From: Bacteroidales bacterium
GTDB taxonomy: Bacteria > Bacteroidota > Bacteroidia > Bacteroidales > P3
Direction: 5' to 3'
Assembly (NCBI GenBank): GCA_017449525.1
Contig: JAFTFL010000004.1
Coordinates: 62,001 to 126,000 of the forward strand
DNA length: 64,000 nt
A program made the position numbers and the translations under genes. This document shows, piece by piece, positions 50,613 through 59,534 of the stretch (position 1 is its first letter; each line of letters opens with the position of its first letter). The notes beneath the pieces were generated by a model. That model saw nothing but the letters and a program-made list of their open reading frames with translations. It did no database searches and was not told where the DNA came from.

Positions 50613-51104
50613 TTATTTTTCCTGCAATTGACTGCCAGGGGATTTGGTTATCTCCACATGGCCATCGGTGATGGTGAGCACCAGCTGTAGAGGTTCGGGC
50701 GAAGGACTGTCGAGGTAGAGGTTGCGGATGAAGTCGTAGTCCAATACTTCGGAAATGAGGATAAGTTTGTCGATGTCGATGGTTTTACGCGTGAAGATGT
50801 CATACACATTCTTTCGATGACAATAGATGAGGCTGGCGAATGTCGTTACCGACATGCCACGCTCGCGGAGTACGCGCTGTATTTCGTGGCCGATGTGGAT
50901 GTCTTTGCGTGCTTTCACTGCTGGTAGTGCTTTGGGGAGGTGGTACTGCTTTGGGAGCTCTTCTCCTGCTGGCGGTGAGGACACAATGACAAAAGCGTGG
51001 AGACTATCATTGTGCCTTTCACCAATACCCGGCGTCCGGAATGGCCGTGTGGAATGACGGACACAACTAAGATCCACGCTTGCGCGCAGCCTTAGGTAGT
51101 GCAT
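50613..51104 (-). CDS. XRE-like helix-turn-helix protein
   Basis: The 163-aa product is read from the ATG at 51104 (MHYLRLRASVDL); a GTG at 51116 is an alternative. Residues about 73-125 (HIGHEIQRVLRERGMSVTTFASLIYCHRKNVYDIFTRKTIDIDKLILISEVLDYDFI) form a lambda-repressor-like HTH of a type widespread in Bacteroidota. The N-terminal 70 residues have no recognised fold. It lies between pgm and the SPFH operon on the same strand; target unknown. Confidence 0.75.
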   Translation of the reverse strand: MHYLRLRASVDLSCVRHSTRPFRTPGIGERHNDSLHAFVIVSSPPAGEELPKQYHLPKALPAVKARKDIHIGHEIQRVLRERGMSVTTFASLIYCHRKNVYDIFTRKTIDIDKLILISEVLDYDFIRNLYLDSPSPEPLQLVLTITDGHVEITKSPGSQLQEK

Positions 51105-51243
51105 GCTCTCTTCCACTTTAGTTTTCCGGACTTTGGTATTGAGAGAACAGAACCTATGCTCTGCTATGTTACGATTGGTTTATTACGAATGTGCTGTTTT
51201 GGTTTGCTTTTTTTGGTGATATAATAATATAAGGTGTATGGTA

Positions 51244-51273
51244 GGATGGCACGCAGCGTGCAGCGTGCCATCC
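51244..51273 (-). terminator. terminator after pgm
   Basis: Perfect 11-bp arms GGATGGCACGC / GCGTGCCATCC around an 8-nt loop, starting 18 bp after the pgm stop on the minus strand. It would end the long 56738-51292 transcription unit. Confidence 0.7.
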
Positions 51274-51291
51274 ATGAGTGGTGGGACAGTC

Positions 51292-53037
51292 CTATCCGAG
51301 CTGCATGGACTGCTTGATAGCTTCTATTTTGGCGAGGAGCGCTTGCTCTACACGGTCGAAGTCGGCAGCGTCGTGCAGTGGCTCTTTCACGCTGAAGTAG
51401 AACTTAATCTTCGGTTCGGTGCCACTGGGACGGACGGTGATTTTCGAGCCGTCGGCCGTGAAGTATTGCAGCACATTGCTTTCTGGCAGGTCGATGTGGG
51501 TGCAGGCTCCGGTGGTGAGGTTGCGTGAGGTGAGGGTCGAAAGGTCATCGATACGCACCACTGGAGAGCCGTTGATGGAGGTGGGCGGCGTACTGCGGTA
51601 GGTGTCCATCATGTGGCTAATCTCGGCGGCACCCTCGCGTCCTTTGCGTACCACCGAAAGGAGACCTTCGCGGTAGAAGCCGTATTCCTTATAGATGTCG
51701 ACCAGTACATCGAAGAAGGTCTTGCCCTGCTCGGCAGCCCAAGCTGCGATTTCGGCTATCATGCAGCATGCGCTGACGGCATCTTTGTCGCGCACAAAGT
51801 CTCCTATCATGTAACCGTAGCTCTCTTCGCCTCCACCGATGAAGGTGCCTTGCCCCTCCATTTCGAGTATTTTGCGCCCAATCCATTTGAAGCCAGTTAG
51901 CACGTTGTAGCAGCTGACACCAGCGCGGCGTGCTATGTCGCCTGGCAGTTCGCTGGTAACGATGGTGCTGACGATATAGGGGTGGCCAGTCAGGCGGCTG
52001 GCTTGTTTCCACTGGTTGACGAGATAATAGATAATGGTGGAGAGTGTCTGGTTGCCGTTAATGAGCATCCACTGGCCATCGGGACGTTTGACAGCCACAC
52101 CCACGCGGTCAGCGTCGGGGTCGCTGGCAAAGACGATGTCTGCATCGATGCGTTTGGCTAAGTCGACTGCCATTTGCATGGCGGCGTGCTCCTCCGGGTT
52201 GGGCGAGGGCGTGGTGGGGAAGTTGCCGTCGGGTACGGCCTGTTCTTCAACGACGTTGACATTGGTGAAGCCCAACTGTTTCAGCATGCGCGGTATCAGC
52301 GTGATGCCAGTGCCATGAAGCGGTGTGTAAACTATCTTGAGGTCGTGGTGGCGACGGATGAGTTCTGGATGGATGGCGTTGGCCTCGACGTGGGAAAGGA
52401 ACGCGGTGTCCACCTCGTCGCCGATGGTGTGGATGCGCTCTTTACCACCGTCGAGGTGCACATCGCTGAGGTCTTTTATCTTCAGAACCTCGTCGATGAC
52501 GCCAGTGTCGTGGGGAGCAGTTAGTTGGCATCCGTCGCTCCAATAGGCCTTGTAACCGTTGTATTCTTTCGGGTTATGGCTGGCGGTGAGCATGACACCC
52601 GTGTGGCATCTGAGGTGGCGCACGGCGAAGCTCAGTTCGGGAGTGGGGCGCATGCCGTCGAACAGAAATACTTCGAAACCATTGGCGGCCAGTACCTGTG
52701 CAGTGATTTCGGCAAATTCGCGGCTGTGGTTGCGGCTATCGTGCGAGATGGCAGCGCGCAGCGACTCTTCATGGGGATTGCTCATTCGCACGTAGTTAGC
52801 CAGTCCCTGTGTAGCCATGGCCACGGTGTAGCGATTCATGCGGTTAGTTCCAACGCCCATGATGCCACGCAATCCTCCAGTGCCGAACTCAAGGTTGCGG
52901 TAGAAACTCTCGACGAGCTCGTTGGGGTTGTGGTCTATCATATCGCGGATGACCTGTTTGGTCTCTGCGTCGTAGGTGCCGTCAAGCCAGGCTTGCACGT
53001 TGGCGCGTGTGGTGGGATCGAGGGTGTTTAAGTCCAT
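51292..53037 (-). CDS. phosphoglucomutase/phosphomannomutase
   Basis: The 581-aa product starts MDLNTLDPTTRANVQAWLDG. It has the phosphoserine loop MLTASHNPKEYNGYKAYW, the metal loop ASDPDADRVG, the sugar loop GGGEESYGYM and the phosphate loop VRPSGTEPKIKFYFSV, i.e. all four alpha-D-phosphohexomutase motifs. It interconverts hexose 1- and 6-phosphates, feeding nucleotide-sugar synthesis. The GT2 gene ends 4 bp upstream, so they share a transcript. Substrate preference (Glc or Man) cannot be read from sequence. Confidence 0.93.
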   Translation of the reverse strand: MDLNTLDPTTRANVQAWLDGTYDAETKQVIRDMIDHNPNELVESFYRNLEFGTGGLRGIMGVGTNRMNRYTVAMATQGLANYVRMSNPHEESLRAAISHDSRNHSREFAEITAQVLAANGFEVFLFDGMRPTPELSFAVRHLRCHTGVMLTASHNPKEYNGYKAYWSDGCQLTAPHDTGVIDEVLKIKDLSDVHLDGGKERIHTIGDEVDTAFLSHVEANAIHPELIRRHHDLKIVYTPLHGTGITLIPRMLKQLGFTNVNVVEEQAVPDGNFPTTPSPNPEEHAAMQMAVDLAKRIDADIVFASDPDADRVGVAVKRPDGQWMLINGNQTLSTIIYYLVNQWKQASRLTGHPYIVSTIVTSELPGDIARRAGVSCYNVLTGFKWIGRKILEMEGQGTFIGGGEESYGYMIGDFVRDKDAVSACCMIAEIAAWAAEQGKTFFDVLVDIYKEYGFYREGLLSVVRKGREGAAEISHMMDTYRSTPPTSINGSPVVRIDDLSTLTSRNLTTGACTHIDLPESNVLQYFTADGSKITVRPSGTEPKIKFYFSVKEPLHDAADFDRVEQALLAKIEAIKQSMQLG

Positions 53038-53041
53038 GATT

Positions 53042-54262
53042 CTATGATTTTGTGTGATGATTTGTTGTTGGTTGTGAGGTGTGGCTGTGGGCGAGGCGTT
53101 GTTGCTGTTCGGCGGCAAAGAGGGAGTCGCGTACTGCATTCAGTTCGGCGATGGGAGAGCGTAAGAAGTTGATACCATGGGGTACTACAATGCCTAACTC
53201 GTGGCAGAGGGCGATGAGTTCATCCTCGTCGTGGGTATGATTGGGGTCGTGGGTTGCACGAAGGTACTGCAAGATGCGCAGCCCGTCGACGCGTTCGGAG
53301 CAGGAGTGAACGAAGAGGAGTGGGCTTTTGAAGTTTTTGCGCAACGGTCCCCAGAGGTCGTCCTCACCCAGTTGCTGGCGGAGGAAGTTGGACATGGGGG
53401 TCTCTATGTCGTGTTCGTAGAGTGCTGGGAACATGGAGTATGTGTCCTGCACGCTGCGAAAGGACGACGCGGCGTAAAGAGGATATTGGCTCCGCATCTG
53501 CATCACGCCCCTGGCTATGGCAGGCCCTGTGCCAAACGGCACTCGGTGGGAAGGTCGTCCTTGCGGGTAGACAACTTCCGACAGGTGTAGTTCGATAAGG
53601 CCTGTTTTGCAGAACTTTTGCATCAAATAGAAGTCTTCTCCTCCTTGCAGTGGTGTGATGCCACCCACGCGTCTGTAGGCCCAAAGAGGGAATGACATGG
53701 CACTACCTAACGCACTGAAAGCATAGGGAGAACCGATACTGAGCAGTCGCAGGAAATAGTACCGCATGTATATTTCATAACGCAGTAGGGCTCGGTCGGT
53801 GGGCTCGTCGTGGCTAAGTGGGTGATAGTATGGGGTGCAGAGCGCCTGCAGGGCGAATTGTTGGTTGAAGGTGTCGACAACGGCCTGTAGGTAGTGTTCA
53901 CTGAAGGTGGTATCGGCATCCATGCTGACAATGATTTCATCGTCGGAACAGTTTTCTGCGATGCAGGAAAACAATTCCTTACGTGCCCAACCTACGCCTT
54001 GTTTCCGATGAGGCATGCCTGGGTGGCAGTGGTCTAATATTATGGGCGATAGCTGTGTGTCGGATGCGAGTATGCGCAGACATTCTTCGTTGTCGGAACG
54101 AATGGAGTTGTCTGCATCATGGGGGTTATTGACGCAGCAGTAGAGAGTGAAGTCTTGGAATGTTTGATGGTGCAGACATTCAAGCAACGACGGAAGTGCC
54201 TTGCTTTCAGCTATGATGGGCACGGCGACGGACAAGTGGCGATATGCAGTAGGAGGGGTCAT
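53042..54262 (-). CDS. GT2-family glycosyltransferase
   Basis: The 406-aa product starts MTPPTAYRHLSVAVPIIAES. The GT-A fold is shown by LSVAVPIIAESKALPSLLECLHHQTFQDFTLYCCVN and the donor/metal motif EIIVSMDADTTFSEHYLQ (DxD). It has no membrane helices, so it is probably a cytoplasmic or peripheral transferase. It overlaps the M14 peptidase stop by 4 bp (ATGA), and pgm follows after 4 bp: a tightly coupled chain. Confidence 0.85.
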   Translation of the reverse strand: MTPPTAYRHLSVAVPIIAESKALPSLLECLHHQTFQDFTLYCCVNNPHDADNSIRSDNEECLRILASDTQLSPIILDHCHPGMPHRKQGVGWARKELFSCIAENCSDDEIIVSMDADTTFSEHYLQAVVDTFNQQFALQALCTPYYHPLSHDEPTDRALLRYEIYMRYYFLRLLSIGSPYAFSALGSAMSFPLWAYRRVGGITPLQGGEDFYLMQKFCKTGLIELHLSEVVYPQGRPSHRVPFGTGPAIARGVMQMRSQYPLYAASSFRSVQDTYSMFPALYEHDIETPMSNFLRQQLGEDDLWGPLRKNFKSPLLFVHSCSERVDGLRILQYLRATHDPNHTHDEDELIALCHELGIVVPHGINFLRSPIAELNAVRDSLFAAEQQQRLAHSHTSQPTTNHHTKS

Positions 54263-55710
54263 TGCTTGATAATGCGGATGTGATGGGTAGGCGTGTGAAG
54301 CAGATAGGTTCCTGCTGCGTAAGGTGCAAGGTCTATGGTTGTTGTGTGCGGTTGGTATTGTTGCAGTACCCGTCCATAGTTGTCCGTGAGCCACATGCGA
54401 GATGGAGAACTATTCTGTATGCGGATAGCGTTATGCGTTGGGTTTGGATAGACTTGTATTTGGGGTTCAGTGGTTATGGAATGAGTAACTTGCAGCTGTT
54501 CTGGAAGGCTCAAGGAAACCCCGATGTAGTAGGTCAGGGCAGGGGAAAAGACGTGCCAGTAGTGCAGGAGGGAGTCGGTTGTGAGCTTCTTGGTGGTGGA
54601 GATTTCGAGCGTCATCTCGAGGCATCCTGTGGTGGCATTCACCCAATCCTGTCGACCATTGTGTATTACGTACCAGTCTCCGCCGCAAATGTAGCCCGAC
54701 TGGTTTACGTCGGTCATACGGTCTGGATCGATGGAACGAACGCGTTCAACGAACTGGGCGCATGTGTTTTGCCACCATGTACAATGGGGCGGTTCTCGTT
54801 GGGCAAGGGTAAAACTGTCCCACGGGTAGTTGGCAACTTCGCTTCCCCCATGGATGTTGGCACTAAGGACAAAGTGATGGGCTGAGATATAGTCCATCAT
54901 GCTTTGGTTTTCTGTTTGGATGGGGTTGAGAAGGACAGCACCGAAGGGGTCGGGGTAGTTGCGGTTGAGGTCAATCAGATTAGCGTTAAAGCGTTGTGCA
55001 GCAGCAATGTTGGAGTTGCCTCCGTGGTAGGTGCCGTCGGGATTGGCAAGGGGATTGATGAAAATGTTCACGCTGTCTACCAGTCGGGTTAGGGCAGGGT
55101 CGACGGAGTAGCTGTTGAGCAGTGTGTCAATGAGGTGTAGCATGAGGTAGAACCCTGTCAGCTCGTCACCGTGTATGGTTGAAGAATAAAAAAACTGAGG
55201 GCGTTCGCTTGAGGTCGACGAGTCTTGAAAGTTTGTAATGTTGGCGCATAGTATCAGTCGTCCTTCGACGGAGTGTCCGATAGTGTCTATCCTGCAAAGT
55301 GTTGGAAATTGTGCCGCCCATTGCTGCATGAGGGCGCAGTAGACTTCGTATGTGGGATAACGGTCCCAACGCAGCATGCGTTCGATGGTTGGTGCTGTTA
55401 TGATGTTTTTGCTGCGAGATTTCTCCGCAAGAGGAGTGTAGGCTATACCTGCGGTGGTAAGGCGTTGGAGTTCATCTGGATTGCCGTAGGCAATGAGGGT
55501 ATCTCCATGTCGTCGGTCGATAGACACGATGCGACTGATGCTGTCGAATTGTTGGTGCCCGCGATACACTATCTGAACGGCGCTCTGCGCTGAAAGGTGG
55601 ACACAAGGCAATGATAGTATGATTGCTGTGATTATTGTGAGGAGGTGCGACCGAATGGTGTGGTTACTTTGAGCAACGCAACGGTCGCATCGCAAGGCAA
55701 TGGACTTCAT
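54259..55710 (-). CDS. secreted M14 zinc carboxypeptidase with T9SS C-terminal sorting domain
   Basis: The 483-aa product has a long signal region (LLTIITAIILSLPCVHLSAQ). The M14 domain carries zinc ligands in STIHGDELTGFYLMLHLID (HxxE) and a third His in LSANIHGGSEVANYPWD, plus the catalytic Glu in GCLEMTLEIS. The last 70 residues (IQVYPNPTHNAIRI ... DNYGRVLQQY ... LAPYAAGTYLLHTPTHHIRIIKQ) are a type A Por-secretion (T9SS) sorting domain. The enzyme is therefore predicted to be exported across the outer membrane and attached to the cell surface. It overlaps genes on both sides by 4 bp. Confidence 0.93.
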   Translation of the reverse strand: MKSIALRCDRCVAQSNHTIRSHLLTIITAIILSLPCVHLSAQSAVQIVYRGHQQFDSISRIVSIDRRHGDTLIAYGNPDELQRLTTAGIAYTPLAEKSRSKNIITAPTIERMLRWDRYPTYEVYCALMQQWAAQFPTLCRIDTIGHSVEGRLILCANITNFQDSSTSSERPQFFYSSTIHGDELTGFYLMLHLIDTLLNSYSVDPALTRLVDSVNIFINPLANPDGTYHGGNSNIAAAQRFNANLIDLNRNYPDPFGAVLLNPIQTENQSMMDYISAHHFVLSANIHGGSEVANYPWDSFTLAQREPPHCTWWQNTCAQFVERVRSIDPDRMTDVNQSGYICGGDWYVIHNGRQDWVNATTGCLEMTLEISTTKKLTTDSLLHYWHVFSPALTYYIGVSLSLPEQLQVTHSITTEPQIQVYPNPTHNAIRIQNSSPSRMWLTDNYGRVLQQYQPHTTTIDLAPYAAGTYLLHTPTHHIRIIKQ

Positions 55711-56099
55711 AATGCAAAGGTGAAGAAGTTGTTTGCAAAGAAGTTCCATAGCATCACTACCCCTGTTGCTCCCACCTTAGAGAGGTAGAAGTTCCAGTGA
55801 ATTTTGGAGTGGAGTAGGTAAAGGATAAGGGTGTTTAGGCCGAGGCCGAGGAGCGAGACGCAAAAGAACTTGAGGTATTCAGATGCGATGTCGGGCGAAA
55901 GGCTTTGCCACGTCCAGACTCGATTGAGTATGTAGTTCGAGGTGGCTGCAACGACAAACCCTATTGCATTGGCAATAAATTTGTAGAGGTGCGCTTTTTC
56001 CTTGAGTAGCCATGTGAGGCCGAAGTCGATACAGGTGCCAGAGACACCTACTACTGCAAACTTAAGGAAGCGGAGCAGCAGAGAGGAAAGTGTCAACAT
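55707..56099 (-). CDS. GtrA-family membrane protein
   Basis: The 130-aa product has four membrane helices with GtrA hallmarks: FLKFAVVGVSGTCIDFGLTWLL, ANAIGFVVAATSNYILNRVWTW and VGATGVVMLWNFFANNFFTF. GtrA proteins are thought to move lipid-linked sugars across the inner membrane for surface glycosylation. Its stop overlaps the M14 start (ATGA), and a GT2 gene follows, fitting a glycan-modification role. Confidence 0.92.
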   Translation of the reverse strand: MLTLSSLLLRFLKFAVVGVSGTCIDFGLTWLLKEKAHLYKFIANAIGFVVAATSNYILNRVWTWQSLSPDIASEYLKFFCVSLLGLGLNTLILYLLHSKIHWNFYLSKVGATGVVMLWNFFANNFFTFAL

Positions 56100-56108
56100 C
56101 TATAGGGG

Positions 56109-56738
56109 TCAGAACTGCTTTTCGTCGTTGCTGTGGATGATGCCCGTCTTGCGGATACGCTGTGGTTTGAACTGGTTGCGAGGCTTGCTGATACGAGGTC
56201 CTTTTTCGGGCTTGCGGGGTATATACCGAACGCTTCCACTGCCGTTAACCTCCAGTCCGTACACTTTTTCTGTGTCAACGTTCACCTTTAGGTGCCAGTA
56301 GTGGCCACATCCTCCCTCAGTCAGTACGATGTCTTGTGATAGTTTCTTCTTCACTTTGTCGTCCCACACATAGTTGACCCACACGATGCGGTAGCCATTA
56401 AGGTCAGTGAATCCGACGTATTGACGCTCGTATTTATCCATGTGTTCATCAATAATTGGGCACATGCCTTCTTGGTTCTCGTGGTGGCGATTGAGGTAGG
56501 CTATCTTCTTTTTCACCATTTTCTCTACCAGGGCAATGTCCTCGTCGGTCGGAGTGTACCGTCCGTCTTGGTTCTCCACATTGACGTCAACTTTCCAATC
56601 TTTGTGGAACACGTAGCCGTGGTAGTTGTGGCCGTTGACTTCGGCAAACTTCCACTTTTCTTCGGGTGTAACGTACTCTTGGGCGAAGGCGACACCCATC
56701 AGAGCCGTCATGGCCAAGAGGACGATGGTGCGCTTCAT
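56109..56738 (-). CDS. exported hypothetical protein
   Basis: The 209-aa product starts MKRTIVLLAMTALMGVAFAQ, a signal peptide; the longer frame is rejected. The mature part is hydrophilic with KWKVDVNVENQDGRYTPTDEDIALVEKMVKKKIAYLNRHHENQ and a basic C-terminus (RKPEKGPRISKPRNQFKPQRIRKTG). No family was recognised. It lies 9 bp upstream of gtrA and may head that operon. Confidence 0.65.
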   Translation of the reverse strand: MKRTIVLLAMTALMGVAFAQEYVTPEEKWKFAEVNGHNYHGYVFHKDWKVDVNVENQDGRYTPTDEDIALVEKMVKKKIAYLNRHHENQEGMCPIIDEHMDKYERQYVGFTDLNGYRIVWVNYVWDDKVKKKLSQDIVLTEGGCGHYWHLKVNVDTEKVYGLEVNGSGSVRYIPRKPEKGPRISKPRNQFKPQRIRKTGIIHSNDEKQF

Positions 56739-56962
56739 GGTGGATTTGGTGTGATGTGCTGCCATGTGCATTGCTTTGTTGTGGTGGCCGAAAGTGTGAA
56801 ACCCCCTGCCACTGCGTGTGGTAACGTGTGATGGAGGTAAATAGTATTGGTGGTCGTACATTTTTGCAGTGTTTGTGCCGTAAAGACAAGGTGCAGCCCT
56901 CGGGATCGGGGACTGCACCTCTTGTGCGCTTTGTCAATTCAGCGTGTAGGCAAACGGTGTTG

Positions 56963-57358
56963 CTACTGCACGTTCTTGCGCTGGCAATTCTTGGGCGTTA
57001 CGCATGTGCCCGATGCGCGGCACACCAGTATTTTCTCCTCCAGCACGTCGGCTGCACTGTCGCTGATGTCGGGCCGAGTCTTGATGACTTTGTAGGCCTC
57101 AAAGTTCATCTTGCGGCTGGTGTTGCCCACGTGGGTTATTTCGCCGTACGCTTCGATGTAGTCTCCTGCATAGACGGGTGCTTTGAATTCGACCATGTCG
57201 TAGGCGCAGAAGAGTCCTTCGTCGCCGTCCTGAATGATGAGGAGTTCGGTAGCTACGTCTCCAAAGAGGTGCAACATATGGGCTCCGTCAACAAGGTTTC
57301 CACCGTAGTGGGCATCTTTTGCGCTCATGCGAACGCGTAGCATTGATTTTACTGCCAT
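56963..57358 (-). CDS. kal: 3-aminobutyryl-CoA ammonia-lyase
   Basis: The 131-aa hot-dog-fold protein starts [41 protein letters not shown], with [30 protein letters not shown] typical of Kal. It deaminates L-3-aminobutyryl-CoA to crotonyl-CoA in anaerobic lysine fermentation. A complete consensus promoter precedes it. Other lysine-fermentation genes (kamA, kamDE, kdd, kce) are not in this window; only a CoA-transferase A subunit is near. Confidence 0.88.
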   Translation of the reverse strand: MAVKSMLRVRMSAKDAHYGGNLVDGAHMLHLFGDVATELLIIQDGDEGLFCAYDMVEFKAPVYAGDYIEAYGEITHVGNTSRKMNFEAYKVIKTRPDISDSAADVLEEKILVCRASGTCVTPKNCQRKNVQ

Positions 57359-57396
57359 AGTCCTGTTGTGTTTAGATTGATATTGTTTTTGGACTG

Positions 57397-57428
57397 CAAA
57401 GGTACGCGCTTTTGCCCACATGTCCAAA
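57397..57428 (-). promoter_or_regulatory. consensus promoter of kal
   Basis: On the minus strand TTTG (57425-57428), a 20-bp spacer and TACCTTTG (57397-57404): an exact fit to the Bacteroidota consensus. Leader about 32 nt. Confidence 0.85.
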
Positions 57429-57483
57429 CATTGGTTGTGGGGCGCGGGGGAGCTGATGGGTGCACGAGGGTGCGGTGGGGAGC

Positions 57484-57897
57484 CTATTTCTGCTTCAGTT
57501 CCACCACAACGCCGCCGTCATAGAGGGTGATGATTTGGGTCTCTTCGTCGTAGCGGAAGACGTTGATGATGGGTTGGCCAGTATTCTGATTGGTGGCCTC
57601 CATTTTACCTTCTTTGCCGTCGAAGGTGTAGGTGAACTTGAGCGAGCCGCTGGGTCCCAGTTGCTGGCTACCGCCGTTTACGGTGTAGGTCATGTTGATG
57701 TCAATGTAACCGCTTTTGTCGTCGGAGAACCTCATGATGTAGTTTTGGGTATACTCGTAAAGGTTGCTTCCGTCGGTGCCCTCGGTGTATGCAGTTCCAG
57801 TCCAAGTGGTGCCGCTCAGTTCGAGTTCTTTCGAGCAGCTGCCGAGTAGCAGGCTTGTGGTGGCTACGAAGGCTATTAGTAAATGCTTCAATCTCAT
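57484..57897 (-). CDS. small lipoprotein of unknown function
   Basis: The 137-aa product has a lipoprotein signal ([15 protein letters not shown], lipobox LGSC) and a single beta-rich domain ([44 protein letters not shown] ... [15 protein letters not shown]) that looks lipocalin- or META-like. It lies between kal and the CoA-transferase gene on the same strand but with wide spacing (125 bp and 241 bp). Confidence 0.75.
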   Translation of the reverse strand: MRLKHLLIAFVATTSLLLGSCSKELELSGTTWTGTAYTEGTDGSNLYEYTQNYIMRFSDDKSGYIDINMTYTVNGGSQQLGPSGSLKFTYTFDGKEGKMEATNQNTGQPIINVFRYDEETQIITLYDGGVVVELKQK

Positions 57898-58093
57898 AAT
57901 GTGTCCTTTTGTGTTATTATGGTTATATGGTGTGTCGGGGTCGGTGGGTTATCATGCTGACGGGGCGTACTGCGCCCGCCATCACTGCGCTCCTTTCCAG
58001 GTCAAGGATGCGTACTCAATGCACGGTTGTGCGCTGCTATGTGGCGTGCCTGGGTGGTATCAAAGCACGCTGGAGTGGGCTTCACTGGTTCGT

Positions 58094-58119
58094 CCACGCG
58101 TCCTAAGCAGGACGCGTGG
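58094..58119 (-). terminator. hairpin after the CoA-transferase gene
   Basis: Perfect 10-bp arms CCACGCGTCC / GGACGCGTGG with a 6-nt loop, 20 bp after the CoA-transferase stop. No T-run follows, so termination strength is uncertain. Confidence 0.6.
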
Positions 58120-58138
58120 ATGCCAGGTAGATGTGCGG

Positions 58139-58783
58139 TTAGCGGATGATGTAGTCCACGAAGATGCCCGGAGTCTTGACGTTCTCGGGGGCTATGCTGC
58201 CAGTGGCCACAATCTCTTGCGGTTCCACGATGACAGTGTCGGCTGCGGTGGCCATGAGAGGGCAGAAGTTCTGCGAGGTGCCTTTGTACACCAGGTTGCC
58301 CTCTTCGTCGCAGATGTTGGCTCCGATGATGGCCACGTCGGCGTGCACAGGCTTCTCGAGCAGATATTCCACTCCGTCTACCACGACCTTCTGCTTGCCT
58401 TCCTCCACCACGGTGCCGAGGCCCGTCTGGGTCAGCACTCCGCCCAGGCCTGCGCCAGCGGCGCGGATGCGCTCTGCCAGGGTGCCCTGCGGGCTGAGTT
58501 CCACGTGGAGCTCACCGGCATTCATCTGGTCTACGGTGTTCTTGTTGGTGCCGATATGGGTGGCTATGAGGTTCTTCACCTGATGGTTGGTGATGAGCTT
58601 GCCCACTCCCACTTCGGGATACGCGGTGTCGTTGCAGATGATGGTGAGGTCTTTCACGCCCTTTTCCACCAGGGCATCGAGGAGGGCGATGGGGTTCCCA
58701 ACGCCGAGGAATCCACCGACCATGACGGTCATCCCATCATGTATTTTTTCGGCGGCCTGCTGAACTGTGATGAATTTATTCAT
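58139..58783 (-). CDS. acetate/butyrate-acetoacetate-type CoA-transferase subunit A
   Basis: The 214-aa product starts MNKFITVQQAAEKIHDGMTVMVGGFLGVGNP, the family I CoA-transferase alpha signature (GGFxxxGxP). It continues with LTIICNDTAYPEVGVGKL and EYLLEKPVHADVAIIGANICDEEGN. The alpha subunit needs a beta subunit, which carries the catalytic Glu; no such gene is adjacent on either side. With kal nearby, a role in butyryl-/acetoacetyl-CoA handling during lysine or butyrate fermentation is likely. Confidence 0.92.
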   Translation of the reverse strand: MNKFITVQQAAEKIHDGMTVMVGGFLGVGNPIALLDALVEKGVKDLTIICNDTAYPEVGVGKLITNHQVKNLIATHIGTNKNTVDQMNAGELHVELSPQGTLAERIRAAGAGLGGVLTQTGLGTVVEEGKQKVVVDGVEYLLEKPVHADVAIIGANICDEEGNLVYKGTSQNFCPLMATAADTVIVEPQEIVATGSIAPENVKTPGIFVDYIIR

Positions 58784-58889
58784 ATTGGTTGATGTTTTGT
58801 GTTGCGTATGCAATCAGTTGTTCAGGTGCTTCATTATGTTGGTGCTGCACAATGCAATAAGCGGTGCTTCGGATGGTTCCGAGACACTG

Positions 58890-58897
58890 CAAATATA
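58890..58897 (-). promoter_or_regulatory. -7 box of the CoA-transferase gene
   Basis: TATATTTG followed by C on the minus strand fits TAnnTTTG; initiation near 58883 gives a leader of about 100 nt. Confidence 0.55.
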
Positions 58898-58955
58898 GGT
58901 TTTTTTTTCCACATGGCGTGAGGGGCTGTCGTTGTGCGCCGTGTGGGGCTATGGG

Positions 58956-59459
58956 TCAGCTGAAAAGGGCGGCTATGACGAGGCCGAATGCTACGAGGGC
59001 GAAGATCAGTTTGAGCAGGGTGCCGCTGAGGAAGCCTACAAAGCTGCCGATGGCCGAGCGGAGGGCGTTGTGGCTGTTGCCTGTCAGTGTTTCGCCTATG
59101 TAGGCGCCCACAAAGGGGCCAGCCAGCAGGCCGATGAGGCCGAAGGGCCCTATGGTGATGCCCAGCAGGGGTAGTACTACGAGGCTTACTATCAACCCTA
59201 TGGTGCTGCCGCGGCTGCCGGCTCGGCTTCCGCCCAGTCGTCGTGTGCCCCAGGCTGGTACTACGTAGTCTATGATGGTGATGATGACTGCCAGTACGGC
59301 AAAGATGATGAGCAGGCTGAGGCCGTAGGCTTCGGTGGCTAAGTGTATGAGCAGCAGGGCTGCCCAGCTGAATGGCGGGCCGGCCAGGCCGGGCACTACT
59401 GCGCCCACTATGCCGACGATGGCCAGCAGCAGGGCAAGGACGATAAGGAGGGTGTGCAT
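58956..59459 (-). CDS. DUF456-family membrane protein
   Basis: The 167-aa very hydrophobic protein has the DUF456 pattern: VGIVGAVVPGLAGPPFSWAALLL near the start, DYVVPAWGTRRLGGSRAGSRGSTIG in the middle loop and GPFGLIGLLAGPFVGAYIGE with Gly-rich helices. About five to six membrane segments. Function of the family is not established. Confidence 0.88.
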   Translation of the reverse strand: MHTLLIVLALLLAIVGIVGAVVPGLAGPPFSWAALLLIHLATEAYGLSLLIIFAVLAVIITIIDYVVPAWGTRRLGGSRAGSRGSTIGLIVSLVVLPLLGITIGPFGLIGLLAGPFVGAYIGETLTGNSHNALRSAIGSFVGFLSGTLLKLIFALVAFGLVIAALFS

Positions 59460-59497
59460 GATGCGGTGGTGGTTGGTGGGTGGGATGTGAAGTGAGC

Positions 59498-59519
59498 AAG
59501 GCGCACTGCGGTGCGCCTT
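59498..59519 (-). terminator. hairpin downstream of the unknown gene at 59535-60566
   Basis: Perfect 9-bp arms AAGGCGCAC / GTGCGCCTT with a 4-nt loop, 16 bp after the stop on the minus strand. Confidence 0.65.
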
Positions 59520-59534
59520 GTCGGTTGGTTTCAG

